A stretch of 64,000 nt of DNA, from NCBI RefSeq assembly GCF_910596095.1, contig NC_056550.1, positions 11,530,501 through 11,594,500 on the forward strand, in the 5' to 3' direction. This DNA is from Thunnus maccoyii (Eukaryota > Chordata > Actinopteri > Scombriformes > Scombridae). The translations under genes were made by a program, and so were the position numbers. The notes under the pieces are model-generated. The model was given only the letters and a program-made list of their open reading frames with translations, did no database searches and was not told where the DNA came from. Position 1 is the stretch's first letter, and every line of letters begins with the position of its first letter. This document shows positions 35,501 through 47,950 of this stretch, one piece after another.

Positions 35501-38500
35501 TTTTCAGTGTTTGATTTTGAAATTGAAGGTCTAAACTGAAATTCAATGTAGATGCTCTGTGTGTTGGGCCTCTATATTTTAATTTGTTGAGGGTGGCTAT
35601 ACTCTGCAATTAATTATTATTTATTACATTACATTCAGTCAGTGAGTTTTGGATACACTACTAATTAATTGGAATAACAAAAAATGTATATGAATGTAAA
35701 ACGTTACTAATTTCAAGAACTGCAACCTTTCTTCATTTTGCAGTCATGTATCATAAACACTAATTGCTCCACACACATAAAGGGAGAGATATCTCAACAT
35801 ATTGTTACATTACATATATCACATTGTTCTGTATCTATTTCTGTGTATGGTCCTCTGTGCAGCAGGTGTGACATCACGTCTTGAAGGAGGCGGAAGCGAC
35901 AGCTCTACATCAACAGTGGCACTGTCAAATGATGAGTGTCTTGATGAACATTCAAACATGCAGAGTGAAATTGAGCAGTACAGCCAGCAAGTTAAAACCA
36001 CCACCCAAAAGGAGGAGAAACGGGTAACAATAAACACCAGCTGCGAGTGCACGGAAGAGAAGGAAAAACTGCCCTGTGAGCAGCAAACTGGGCAACTTGT
36101 CAAAGAGGTGAGACTGTGAACAATTGTAAAGTTCACAAATATGTTTAAAAGTTTGATCAAAGCATTTTCACTTGAACTCTTTAAAACATGAATACATGTT
36201 TAGAGTTTTTCACCATGTACTACCTACAGCTGGAGCAAACGCAGAGGGAATTGTCTCGTCTCCAGCAGTTAAACAGGAATCTGCAAGATGAGCTACAACA
36301 AGAAAAAAAGATTAATTCAAGGGAAAGGATTCGTCCACAGGTATAATGCAGAAGAAATATAGATATTCACTGTTTTTAGTAGCACTACTCAGTTTCAAGG
36401 TGATGCACACATCCCTGCCTTTAGGTGACTCAGAAAAGATGTCTGTGACGATTCTCAGTCATCCAGGTCATGGTTATCCAATGAGGGTTGAATTGAGGGC
36501 AACCAATCTTCGTTGAAGATACTTGAATACGTTTCGCCTCTCATCCAAGGGGCTTCTTCAGTTCTAACTGACTGGTGAGGAGTCCCAGATATTTAACCTC
36601 TGTGGGGTCGTTAGAGGACTTAACAACCATTCACATTTGGCCTCATGTGAGGATTCCAACAATTGTTGTTTACACTCGGCCTCAGGTGACTCCAACGACT
36701 CTTAACAACTGTTGTTACAACAGCCAGGAGCACTAATGAACCAAGTGCTATCAATGACCTTTATACGACCCCACAGAGGTTAAATACCTGGGATTCCCTA
36801 ACCTGACGTGCCAGACCATTAAGGTTCATCAAGGATTGTCAACAGTTGCCAAGTTGTCCTTGGCAACTGTTTGGAAAAGGGCAGACTTTCAAAAAATACT
36901 TGGCAGGTGATTGGATGAACCATCTGTCTATCACCGTCTTACCTTGCGAGGCAGCTGTATTTGCAAGATCACACGAGAATCCTCATAGGACGCTGATAGG
37001 TCTGAACCACTGTTTGGAGCCTGACAAGATGGATTCTTGCGTGATCTCATGATGTCTCACAAGGTAGGGGACTCCCCACCAGTTAGAACTGAAGAAGCCT
37101 CTTGGATTAGAGACAAGATGTCTTCAGATATCTTCAACAAAGCCCAGTTGCCCTTGATTCAACCCTCCTTGGGTGACTGAGAAAAAACATTTTGGCATCC
37201 ACGATTCTACAGGCTACATGTACTCTATAATTAATGTAGTTAAACATATAAAAAATAAAATTTATTCTGTTTTACAGCAAGTATGTTGTACCATGCAAAG
37301 CACAATTTTGTCCTAATTATTGTTCATATTAATCTTTGTTGTCATCTGTAGAATGAGCTACTTAAAAACTCCAACTTGTCATCGGAACAAGCACTGGCTT
37401 TACAGCAACTGCATAAGATAAACCGTGACCTCCGCTTTGAGCTGGAAGCACAAAAGAGGAGTCAGGAGGAAGCCAGGGAAACTGAACTACAGCGAAGAGC
37501 AGATCTCTTAGCTCAACAAGCACAGTTACTGGTCACAGGTGACGCCACAGCACTTGCACAAGTCCATCTGGAGCAAGATCGCCGACGGTTTCATGAGCAG
37601 CAGGTGGAATGGGAGCATTGCATGGCCTCCTTGAAGTCCCAGCTGAATGTCAGTGAGGAACAGAGGAGGGAGGCTGAGGCCCGCTTGATGCAGCTGCAGC
37701 AGGAGTTGCAGAGTTACCACGATCTACAACAGGAGGCAGATCAGCTGCAAAAACGTCTCCAAGACATGGCAACTCAGCTTCGTGACAATGAGGAAGCACA
37801 GACTCAAAAAGAGGCTCGCCTGCAGAAGCACCTCATGCTCCTTCAAGCGAGTCAGGACAGAGAACGGAGGAGCTTGGCTGCAAGCCTGGCACAGACTGAG
37901 GAACGCTCGCAAGACCTTCAGGAGAGACTGGACAGGGCTGAGCAGCAGGTGGAGAGCCTGAATAAGAGTCAGACATTGACAAGGGAAATTGAAGAGGCTC
38001 AGCAACAGCTACAAGAGGAGATGGCATGCACGGTATCTGCTGTGCAGAGGCTCCAAGAGGAGAGAGAGCAGCTGGACCGTCGCTGTCAAGAGCTGCACAA
38101 CCAGCTGTCTGAGGCAGATGGGGAAGTAGGCAGGCTGCAGAGCCGCTTGAAAACCGAAGAGACACACTACTACAATCTTGAACACTCATATGAGAGTGTT
38201 TCTGAGGAGCTGCAGCTGGCCTTGGGAAAGGTGCAGCAAAGGGAGTCTGAAACACAGGACATGCGAGAAGGCTACGAAAGACTCCTTGACACGAAGGAGC
38301 AAGAGCTGAATGAAGTTTTGTTGAAGATGGAGGTCTTAGGTAACAGCCTGGAGGAGACAGAGGTGAAGCTGAACGAAGTGTTGAAAGTTTGTATCTGTGG
38401 CTCTTCTCAGCTGAAGGATGAGTCTTCAGATCCTGCTCAGCATAATGAGAGACAACAGCAGACAACTGAGGCTCTTGCCGTAAACAACAGCAGGCCAAAG

Positions 38501-41500
38501 GCAATGGACGATGGTCAGTTTTCTAACAGTTCAACTGACATAAATGTTCAGATAAACGGCAACCACTCTCATGCAGACCACGCAAGAGCCCGGTCTCGCT
38601 CCATTGACGCATCATACCAGTACATTGTCACAGCAGGAGATGACCCAGAGAGGTTTATGTCTGTAATCCAGTTACTTGAAACCAAGCTTTATGTGACAGA
38701 GGAGAAGCTACGGGATATCACGCACAGACTGGAAGAACACCAGAATCACAACAGCTGCCAGGACCCCCACCTTTGCTCCCAGCTCACTCAGAGCCGAGCC
38801 ACTGCTCAGCACCTCAGTCTGGTGCTTCACAGTCAGGCCAAGCAGAGCCAGCGCTTTGCCCAGGAGACAGAGAACCGTTGCAGGATGTTGGTTGACCGGT
38901 TTCAGGTTGCACTGAACATCATACTAGCCTGCAGGGAGAGGCTTCAAACCAGACAAACCGGCACCACAGTTGATATGACTGACTTTGAGAGGCAACTAGC
39001 TGCTGTTGCTGCCTGCCTTCAGCAAGGAGAGAGAGAGGCAGGGAAACAGCAGCGTGAGTCACATAATGCCAGCAAAGTGGAGGACAAAATCCTCAGTGAT
39101 AAGACATTAGTTGGAGCTGAGAGCAATGTTAGTGCTAACACGCTACCCTCAGAGAATGACATGGAAACTGTTGCAAAGTGTTTAACAAGAGAACTAGTTG
39201 TAGTAGGAAAAATGGTGTCTGTCCTTCAGAGTCGAAGTGGCTTTGGCCAGCTATCTTCAGTGCCAAGAGAAGGTGAAGGGGATGTTGCACACAGGTACAA
39301 AAGCATAATCTCCCAAATAATAGCCTTAAAAACTGAAAAAAAGACTCAGTCAGGAAGAGAAGAATGTGACAGCCATGAATCGTTAGAAAGTGCCATTGGC
39401 AGAGCCTGTGCTGAAGCAGAGCTCATTTATGCTGCCTTCAGATTTCAGCAGCAATATGAGAGCAAGACTCAAGTAAATAATCAAGAAGTGGAGCTTCTAA
39501 GGGAGGGACTGGCAGACATCAGTCCTCCAGAGTTGGCTTCTTATGAAGAGCAAGTGAAGGGAGAAAGCAGAGGTTTAGAAGGAGCTGCAAAGCCACTTGA
39601 CAAGGACGAATTTGTTGACAAAAAGGTAAAGGCAGAGAAAGAGCCAGACTGGTTAGAGAGACTTATATCCCGGCTGCAAAAAAGGTCAAAATTCTTATGC
39701 CAACTCTGCCAGGAGATCTCTGATAGCAACGGACTAGCATATAGTAAGGATGACAACTGGGGAAATTATACTGCTGTAGACCTGAATTGGATGCAGGAGC
39801 AGGCAAAGTTGATTTATCTGTCAGACAGGCTGCACTTAGATTTAGAGCAGGAGTTGCAGCAAAGTGAGGCATTACAGGGCAAAGTGCAAGCTTTGAGCCA
39901 ACAGCAGGATATCTCATTAATGGATGAGCAGGAGGCTTTTAATCACACCTTATATCAGCTTCAGGAGGACAACAGTGTCCTAAGAGAAGAACTAGAGCGT
40001 GCTGAGCAAAGGATAATATCTGTGGAGACCGGGAACCAGAGACTCCTACAAGACATACAGAAAATTGAGGATTACCACGAGGAGCGGATGCAAAAACTGG
40101 AAACTGAGTTTCGAGAGAAAATAAGGGAACTGCAGCAGATTCATGAAGAGGAGATGAGACACTTGCATTGTTACTACTCCAAGTCTTGTTTTTCTAAAGA
40201 GAAACTGACTGAAAGAGCCTCCTCCCCACCAGACCAGACCATAAAGGTACCTTCTACTCATTAGGAGCTTGTTTTACAGATAAATCTTAACCAAAATGTT
40301 TACCTCCTTCACTTCAATTTGAAATCTTAAATGCCATTTGATTCCTTCCATTTTAGTGTTCCTGAAGAGAAAAACTGAAACATAGTGCAGCACTTAGGTG
40401 TTAGGTGCTCATGTAGTTTGATCATCTTTGCTAATGCACATATTGTATGCATATTTTATTTTCTCTTTAGTATATTTAATAAAATATCAACTTCAATCTG
40501 AAAAACAGATGTATGTGTGTGACTTAAAAAAAGCATTAACTAGCACACACAGTCACTATATAACACTGTATATTATCGCTATACATATGTATATATCAAT
40601 TGAAAACTATTTCTACATTTCAATCTAGGCATCTTGTGATCAAGGTTTCCCTGCTATGGAGGAAACGCACAGGAAGCTGATAGGTGATCTGCAGCAACAG
40701 CATCAGAGGGAAGTTGCAGCACTTCAGAAGGAGAAAGACCAGCTGCTGCAGGAAGAGACATCTGCCACAATGGCAGGTAAAGGTCTTTCAGCAAAGAAAC
40801 AAACACTAATAAAAGCACTGTAGGCCTATTGAGTCAGTAGAAACTGGATTTCACTCTTTTAAATACTGTTTTTGTGATGCTGACGTTTTAATTGAACTTG
40901 TTTGTGTGTAAATTGATCTTAATGACCAATCTTGACAAACACTAGACCCCAGCTTAGCGAGGGTGAGGAAAGGAACCCCCTCTAAAACACGGTGACTGGA
41001 TGGTTGAACTGGAATAGTTGTATGAATGTTACAAATACATTTTACTAACTTGAGATGAATCTGCTTGTTCTGATTTGATCAGCAAACGGAGGACTTTAAC
41101 ATTTATTTACAAGAAAAGTTAGTTGAATGTAGGTTTTACTAAGATTAACGGAAATTAAGTTACTTGGGGTAACAATGGTTAACAATTATGCAGTTTATAA
41201 GTTGTCGTATCTTGCTTTTTGCAGCCATTGTAGCAATGAGAAGAGCCCATAAAGAGGAACTGGAGAAAAGCCGACGGTCTCAACACATCAAGGAGAGTGC
41301 TGACATAACACAACTACACTCCGAATATGAGTGAGTGACCACTGATTCTTTCACATTGTTTGTTTTTAGCCATGCTGGCAGCATGGCAATGTCAGTCTGT
41401 CTGTTGGTCACAACACCATCACACCACCACCATCACAATCCAGACTGAAATATCTCAACAACAATTAGATCGATTGCTGTGACATTTTGTACAGACTTCA

Positions 41501-44500
41501 CAGTCCCCAGAGGATGAATCCTACTGACTTTGGTCATCCCTCGACTTAACCTGTAGCACAACCAGCAAATTCTTAATTTATCTCTTGATATATCTTAACA
41601 TCTACACCATAGATTGGCACAAAACTTGGTACAGACCTTCATGGTCCCCAGAGGATAAATCCTTACCTAAGTGATCCTCTGACTAGTGATTTTTGCTCTT
41701 GCAACATTTGAGTGAAATGTCTCAACATGGTTTGCTGTCACATTTAGTACACACATTCATGTACCCCTCAGGATGAAATCTAATTTACTGATCCTAACTT
41801 TTCATCTAGTGCCATATTCAGGTCAAAATTTTAATTTGTCCAGTACTTTGGTTTTTGACCAAATACCTGCAAAAACTAATGACTTCGTCTTGTTTCTCCT
41901 ACACAGAAACTACTAACAGACAACTCCTTGCTCTTTAACGGCAGCATTTATTGCAGAGATATTGTATTGAATGGAAATATATTATGATGTTATAGTTTAC
42001 GCTATACAGTAAACTGGTAACTCATTGTATATGGAATATGGTGGCTGCAGAAACACTTCCAGGGGTTACAGTAGGATTTGGGGTTTTCCTGGGACAGAAG
42101 AGGTCAAAACTTCAGCAACACTTGTAGAAGAAAGAACAACGTTATTGTGAGACTACAACATTTTTCCTGGGGTTGTCACAGCTCATGTGTCAGTCTACAG
42201 TTGGGGTTTTAGTCACAAACAAAACAGAAGTTAATGGTGTTTAGTGCTTACTGGATTGCACTGTTGTGGCTCTCTGTCTAATGAGCCCTGAATTGGCTGC
42301 AGGTGCAGGTCATGCCCTCATGAGTCACTGATTCCTGTTCATGCTGCTGAGAGATTGACTTGGACACAAGTGTTGTTGTGGTGTCTCGTCATAATAGCAA
42401 ATTCTGGATGAGAATGATCTCTTGTTTAATTTGTGAAATAAACAGAGTGGTTGGATACATATAAATACCATGTACAACTTATTAGTATAGGCCTACCTCT
42501 TCTAACATGATAACTCTGTTCACTTTTATTTGTTCACTCAAGATTTGCATTATTAAATAGTAAGTTAAGAAGAATTGACCAACAATTACTAGCCATTGGT
42601 GCTGTGCTGCTGCAACAGTTATATAGTAATAGTGTTTTCATTTGCTATTCATACTATTTTAACAAAATATCTATTGCTTCCTAGCACATTTTCTTCAGAA
42701 CCTCTGCTCACATTTCAGCAAAACATCAATCTCTGCTTCTGCTTTGCCCTTTGCAGGAAGGGGATCCAGTTATTGCGCAAGGAGCTCGAGATGTTGTCGC
42801 TTCAGCACACTCAGAAATGCCTGGAAAACTCTCAGCTGAGTCAAGAGCTGCAAGATGAGAGAAAATCCTTGATGCAATACCAGAAAGAAAACCAAGAGCT
42901 CAAAAAGAAGCAGGTATTTTACAGATTGCACTTGACGTGAACATGGATATTGACTTGAATATGGATAAGATGTATGTTTACAAATGCCTGTATCAGTGAT
43001 AATAATCAGCAAACCCATAATTCATCATAAAACAAATTAAACTGACTGAAATTGACAGCAACTACCTATCAACATTTTTCTTTCCAAATATAGCTGAATC
43101 TAATCTTCATTTGAATTCAGTTAGCAAGTCCACATCTTTGATAAGATAACAATTTGAATGAATAACAATTTCCAAAGCCATCTATCAAATTATCAACATG
43201 TCTTCTCCCTCTACCCCTGTTGACCTTAAAGAGAGAGACAGAAGACGTGTCTCGCCTTCATTTCTCGCTAAATAGGAAACAGTCCCATGCAGCTTCACAA
43301 GCAAAAGACTTCTATGAGATGGAGGTACGTGTCTGCAAAACAGCCAAACATGTCTCATGTAATCCAGTTTCCTTAAAGTCTTTGCTTTAGTTTAAGAACT
43401 TTCAGCAGGTAAAGTAGTGATGATGTTAATAATACTGTAGAAGCAGTGTATGGAAGCACCTTCATGTCAGTGCTGAGTTTTCATTTGTTTGTGATGCTAT
43501 AAGTGATTTATTTATATTTGCATCTTTAGTTACAGTGTTGTCTTAAGTTTTCAGACTATTTACTTTTGATGAATCCTATTTGGAGTTATACTGTATAGTG
43601 TATACATGTAAATATACAGTATGCTAAGAAGAAGGTGGAAAATTATACATTTCTGTTTGTATTTACTATAGTAATGTTAGCACTTATAATCTTCTCTCCT
43701 TTACTTTAACACAAAACATACATCAATGAAGAGCTGTAATCTGTAATCTGTACTGTACTATACTGTATTTGATGTTGTTACAGGTGATTCTGCGGGCAAG
43801 GGAAGCAGAGATGCACTTTCTCAGACAGGAAGCTTGTTCTCTCAGGGAAGAGTTAAAGATTGCTCGAATGGTACTGAAATCTCTTTAAATCTCTTGCCGT
43901 TAGAGGAAGTAAGAAGAAGTTGAAGTCAAGTGTTTGACAAAAGTCCTCGTTAGTGAAAAGAAAGGATTTATTTTATATTTACTAAAGTTAATGGAGAATT
44001 GTAAAAGAAACAAAACAAATATGTGTCAGCAAATCTCTCCTCCAATTTAACGTTTAACTAAAGGCTGCGGCATACTGAAATAATTAATTTAACTTGACAA
44101 AGGCAGCTGCATAAAATTACACTTTTTCAGCTTGTCAAATACAAATAATAAAAATGAGTCATTGTGGGAAAATCACTTCGATGCTCAATAAAAAAAGACA
44201 AAAATGCTTTATATTTTGTTGCATTGTCTCAGGCTTAATGAATAAAAAACATGCTGTAATAAACTTTTTTCTCTGTAGTTGTTTAAAAATGTACAGACTT
44301 TCCAACTTATGTGAATGTTGTGTAACAGGACAAAATATATGCCCAAAACAAGCTCAAGGCCCTCTATACAACCAGCCAGGATGATGATGTTACTTGGCCT
44401 CCCAGTAGAAACGTCTCAGCACAGAACCTCGGTGAGACTCTTTCAGTGTGATAATTTACAGTATGAAATGTATAAACTCTATTCTTCCATTTCTACTCAC

Positions 44501-45211
44501 ACATATATTCAACTGTGCAGCATTTTGTTAGTGAATAGCGATGCCTATTCAGATGAGAACTTGATGTCTTTTATCAGCACATGTTGTTCACATTGCCCTT
44601 AATTCCCATCCTTTCATTTTCTCAGATGACACTGTGACAAACTCAAGTAATGCTGCTTTTCTGAAGAAAACAGACAAATCATCCCTCACACGTCAAATCA
44701 GAGGAGTGAGATCAAAGGTAAAATGTGTTGCTGCATCAAAAACAAAGGTTTCTGGACACACTCAAGTTTAGATTTCTAAGGAATTTCTACAGACTCGCAT
44801 GACAAATGTAGTCATGTAACACACAATGAACGTTACTGCATCAGAAAGTAAAGATGTCTGCACTGACAATAGTCTGAACTTCATAGGTAAAGTAGATAAA
44901 ATCTGTGTTTTAGTTGTAGGAAGTTTTTGGGCTCTGCATGAATACTTACTTTAGATCGTGGCTTTAAGGACTCCAACATCAAATCGTGTGTGTTGCAAAC
45001 ATCACTTTTCCCTTCATAAGAACTATTTGAAACCCTTACTTTACAGTGAAAAATTTCAGTCATACAAACTACAGATTAAGAACTTTCACTCTTTTTCTCA
45101 CTCTTCTCTTTTGTCACTTATTTTTCATTTTTTGTGTGTGTGTTTGGTCTCCAGAGTTTGAAAGAGGGCCTCTCTGCCCAAGAGAGAATGAAGCTGTTTG
45201 ATTCATTCTGA
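26535..45211 (+). CDS. mprip: M-RIP/TRIOBP-family PH and coiled-coil scaffold (mprip-like), lacking first PH domain
   Basis: 22 exons, 1,805 residues: 26535-26551, 27892-27952, 29411-29741, 29936-30038, 30225-30345, 32347-32445, 32766-32822, 32939-33007, 33213-33302, 34928-35037, 35187-35455, 35866-36107, 36230-36340, 37352-40246, 40629-40776, 41225-41330, 42757-42913, 43232-43324, 43784-43870, 44329-44431, 44626-44717, 45155-45211. Every junction is GT-AG and in phase. Residues 1-244 are mostly Ser-rich linker. The complete PH domain is at about 253-350 (KKGWMMQQD, QWQKYWFVLTDQILRFYKDS, DGEINLSTCFDITDYP). Residues 520-1790 are mainly coiled coil. The tail RSKSLKEGLSAQERMKLFDS matches an M-RIP C-terminus and argues against TRIOBP. 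M-RIP tethers RhoA and the myosin-phosphatase subunit MYPT1 to stress-fibre actin. The 2,895-nt exon codes for 965 residues, as in long M-RIP isoforms. The exact first exon is the weakest part. Confidence 0.82.
26890..27055 (-). mobile_element. LINE reverse-transcriptase fragment
   Basis: On the minus strand the frame reads MTLFYRSFIESVLSFCIVAW, FGNLN, then a stop, then KNSLGQLVSKVIGV. The pattern 'FYRSFIESVLTF...W.G.L..KNKN.L...V..CSKIIG' is the C-terminal part of a common teleost LINE ORF. It is truncated and has an in-frame stop. It lies in the first intron of the mprip-like gene. Confidence 0.65.
30798..30870 (+). mobile_element. LINE reverse-transcriptase fragment with GVPQGSVLGPL
   Basis: A short plus-strand frame reads EGVPQGSVLGPLCYSLFI and then stops. 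GVPQGSVLGPLLF is the conserved reverse-transcriptase block of non-LTR retrotransposons. Only this small part is recognisable, followed at 30881-30912 by a short palindromic stretch (AACAGACACTGCA / TGCAGTGTCTGTT). Confidence 0.7.
33374..33640. mobile_element. MITE-like repeat ending in a perfect hairpin
   Basis: Begins near CACTTACTGAGCACTTTATT and ends with a perfect 32-bp inverted repeat: arms 33549-33580 and 33609-33640, 28-nt spacer. Both the outer start (TTTATTAGGGACACCTGT) and the hairpin (ATATTAGGAACACTTTTCAA) have the wording of an abundant teleost repeat. It lies in the intron between the exons at 33302 and 34928 of the mprip-like gene. Confidence 0.65.
36470..37185. mobile_element. 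Retroelement-like insertion with inverted ends
   Basis: The left end (about 36480-36590) and the right end (about 37065-37180, minus strand) share GAGGGTTGAAT, AAGGGCAAC / GAGGGCAACC, TTGAAGATA, CTTCTTCAGTTCTAACTG and GGGGAGTCCC. A second inverted pair lies inside (TATTTAACCTCTGTGGGGTC at about 36590 and its complement at about 36770). GAAGAAGCCTCTTGGAT is typical of the 3' part of fish Penelope/Neptune-like retroelements, but no GIY-YIG or RT frame is present. It fills most of the intron before the giant exon of the mprip-like gene. Confidence 0.5.
41372..41900 (+). repeat. Interspersed teleost repeat, copy A
   Basis: Contains successive diverged units with TGGTACAGACCTTCATGGTC, CCCCAGAGGATAAATCC and CATCTAGTGCCATATTCAGG. 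The same words occur in the same order at 56275-56722 and, as a short piece, at 53127-53215. It has no coding frame and lies in an intron of the mprip-like gene. Confidence 0.7.
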
Positions 45212-45520
45212 TCCAAAGAAGATGAGACGATGGAATCTGCATCTCAGAGTAAAGCTGCTGTTTGGCCGATGAAGAAGATGTATTTTTATCTATTATGTTT
45301 AACTTCTGTTGTTACACAACATGTGTTATATTATGTCTCATTGTTTTCTGTGTAAAAGGTTGATTTGTTGTTGTCTGATTTGATACTGATGTGCTATGTG
45401 CTTTGGAAAAGAGCAGATTTTGTATTTATGTACAGTAAATGTGCTGGATCAGAGCGCCACTAGAGGGAGCAACAAATATTTATAGATAAAAATTTATTAA
45501 AGTTAATTATAAAATATAAC
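45212..45520 (+). other. mprip: Probable 3' UTR of the mprip-like gene
   Basis: A short UTR is suggested by ATTAAA at 45496-45501. A second ATTAAA at about 45614 is an alternative. Confidence 0.5.
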
Positions 45521-45812
45521 AGTAATCATAGTGAATTGATATTTGTATTTTCATTCACAGCCCAGTACATTGCACAGTGATTTTGTACCTTATAGACACA
45601 CGGCCTGTGTTTCATTAAAAGTAGTAATCATAACTCAGTGTGTTGCATCACTTGTATAAAAACTGTGATTAACATATTTTACCACTAGATGTAGTATAAT
45701 ACAACATTTACACACACTGCAGAGGCAAGAGAGGCCAGTTGTGAGACAGAGCTGATGTCACTATTTTCATAAATATATATAAGTATTAGTAATGATGTAG
45801 ATTACACATGAT

Positions 45813-45813
45813 G

Positions 45814-45888
<75 letters not shown>
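45813..45888. repeat. (ATA)n microsatellite
   Basis: About 25 uninterrupted ATA/TAA units. Confidence 0.97.
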
Positions 45889-45889
<1 letters not shown>

Positions 45890-47610
45890 AGGGTCACCAT
45901 AGTTTTACACTTTTAATCATATTACAGGGGCTTTTAAATCACAAATCCACTCCCCTCTGATAAACAGTGAAAATATTTTTTTTAAAAACAAGGTTGAATG
46001 AATTTACCATGTAAATCCTCCTGGAAAACAACTTATTTGTCTCTTTTTAAGTACCAAAGCACATTGTTTATGTCTTCCTTGTCTCTCTCTGACAATATCT
46101 GCTTAAGGGAGCCTTACTAAATAACAACTGGGACACTGAAAATTAACGTAATGTAAAATAGACTCTGATTAAATGGATACAATTGAAACAAGTAGTTCTC
46201 AGAGTGAAAATTAAAAACTAATGCAAGTCTAAAGTATGTTTTCAGGATATAAATATGATCAAAACTCTTCTGATATGTTGGGCTGAGAAATTATACTAAA
46301 AGTAAAGAACTGTGTCAAGATTTGCCTATATGGAGGTTGGGGTCACACAATTCATGTAATGTGTTAATAGCAGCCTGAATTATGGAACATGATAAACACT
46401 TCACACAATAAAATGAAGTAATCCGAGATTTTAATTTTGAGTAAAAAAGTGCTGTAGATTCTCACAGGGAGTCTCGTGTTGATCTTGCTGAATTAATTAA
46501 TTAATTAATAGCGACATAAGAACTGCTCAGAGAGTCCTGATGTGTAACTCTGCTTATGTCAACATGCAGTGACAGTTTGTGACACAGAATCCAGCAGAAA
46601 ATTAGGAGGCTCGTGCGGGAAGAACACTGATGTCCGCTCTCACATGGGGACACATTTACTGTATAATGTAGTACTGTACCTCATTAGTGGAGCATCAAGT
46701 CTGCACAGAGCCTGGAAGTGATAACACATTTCTGCACCAGTCTCCAACACCCGACCAGCTGTCACACAGAAGGAGAAGAATCCCTGTTTCCAAAGCAGAC
46801 AGACCCAAACATTTTACTCAACACATCTGACTGACTGTCTTATGAACTACTATTGCATCACGCTGTCTTTTCTGAACATGCTGTTGACATTTAAGTAACG
46901 TGCCTTACATAACAGAGAGATGTGTTGCAGTTTGCCTCAGATAACCTTTAATGTTTCATATGTGTAAACTGAGAATTATCTAGAATGTTAAGAGAGCTTT
47001 TATGAGTGTTTTCTTACCTTACTGTAATTTAGTCTGTACAACTTCATTCTATGGAACCACAGATCCATAATAATCAGTAATCACATCTCCAGAGATCTGA
47101 TTTCTTTGTAAAGATGACTTAATCTCAGTGTTGCTCTGCTACTTGGAGTCACATTCCTAAAGAGGAACATCACACCTCATTAAACACCAACACCCATCTT
47201 TCCTTCCCTGTGACTCCTGCGTGAGAACCTCCAGTCATGTGAGCTGACACTTTGCAAGAGCAAAGCTGATTCTTAATGTTATCCATCATGGATAAATCTG
47301 CACCTGTGAGATTTTCTGGATCGCTGTGACAGTTGAAACAACACGCAGCCTGAATAGTAGAACTGCACAACACATCAAGAACATAAACCTGGACTGAACA
47401 GTTGAGTAACCAACTGATTCAAAGTTTACCATTGATTAAATTACATATGAAAAGTAATAATTTGCATGACGGTTCATTCTTGACCTTGGATATAACAGAG
47501 ATAATGATACAATAATATTATTTACTACGCTTACTAGCTTTTTCTGGAACTTTCATCCACTGATAAAAAGAATGAGATGTGTTTGAAAGTTAGGAAGTGG
47601 ACCTTGAGTT

Positions 47611-47950
47611 AAAGGGAGACTTCAGGTTTTTCAACCTGGACCCTATTTGCCCATCTTTTTGTGTCTAAGTGACTAATGGGGACAACCATTTTTGAAACTG
47701 GTCCAGTATTGAGCGAGAGTGCTGCAGCCGTCAGCCGTGAAACGGACTGTAATGTAATCCTTCGGGGCAATAGCACCCCGTTGATGAACGTCCACTAAAG
47801 GTTCTTGTTTTCACCACTGACAGGCTCAGATTGTTATTATAGCATTATGGAAAGGACCCTACAGAGAAATAAAAGATTTTTCTTCACCTTTTGCTTGATC
47901 CGGTCTTTGTTTTTGTGTCTAACCAAGTCTCGTTCAAGGAGAAGTCTTGC
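47611..47950. repeat. Interspersed teleost repeat
   Basis: Contains TTTGTGTCTAAGTGACTAAT, GAAACTGGTCCAGTATTGAG and AACGGACTGTAATGTAATCC, wording I recognise from an abundant repeat in percomorph fish. No reading frame. Boundaries approximate. Confidence 0.55.

Noticed and set aside
37833-38504. 223-codon open frame on minus
   Set aside because: It is the antisense shadow of the long coiled-coil exon; its Ser/Leu/Pro-rich content reflects reversed Gln/Glu/Arg codons.
26535-45211. Alternative identity as triobp
   Set aside because: The PH and coiled-coil blocks fit both families, but the C-terminal RSKSLKEGL..QER.KLF tail is an M-RIP ending and human MPRIP shares the chromosomal band of the neighbours.
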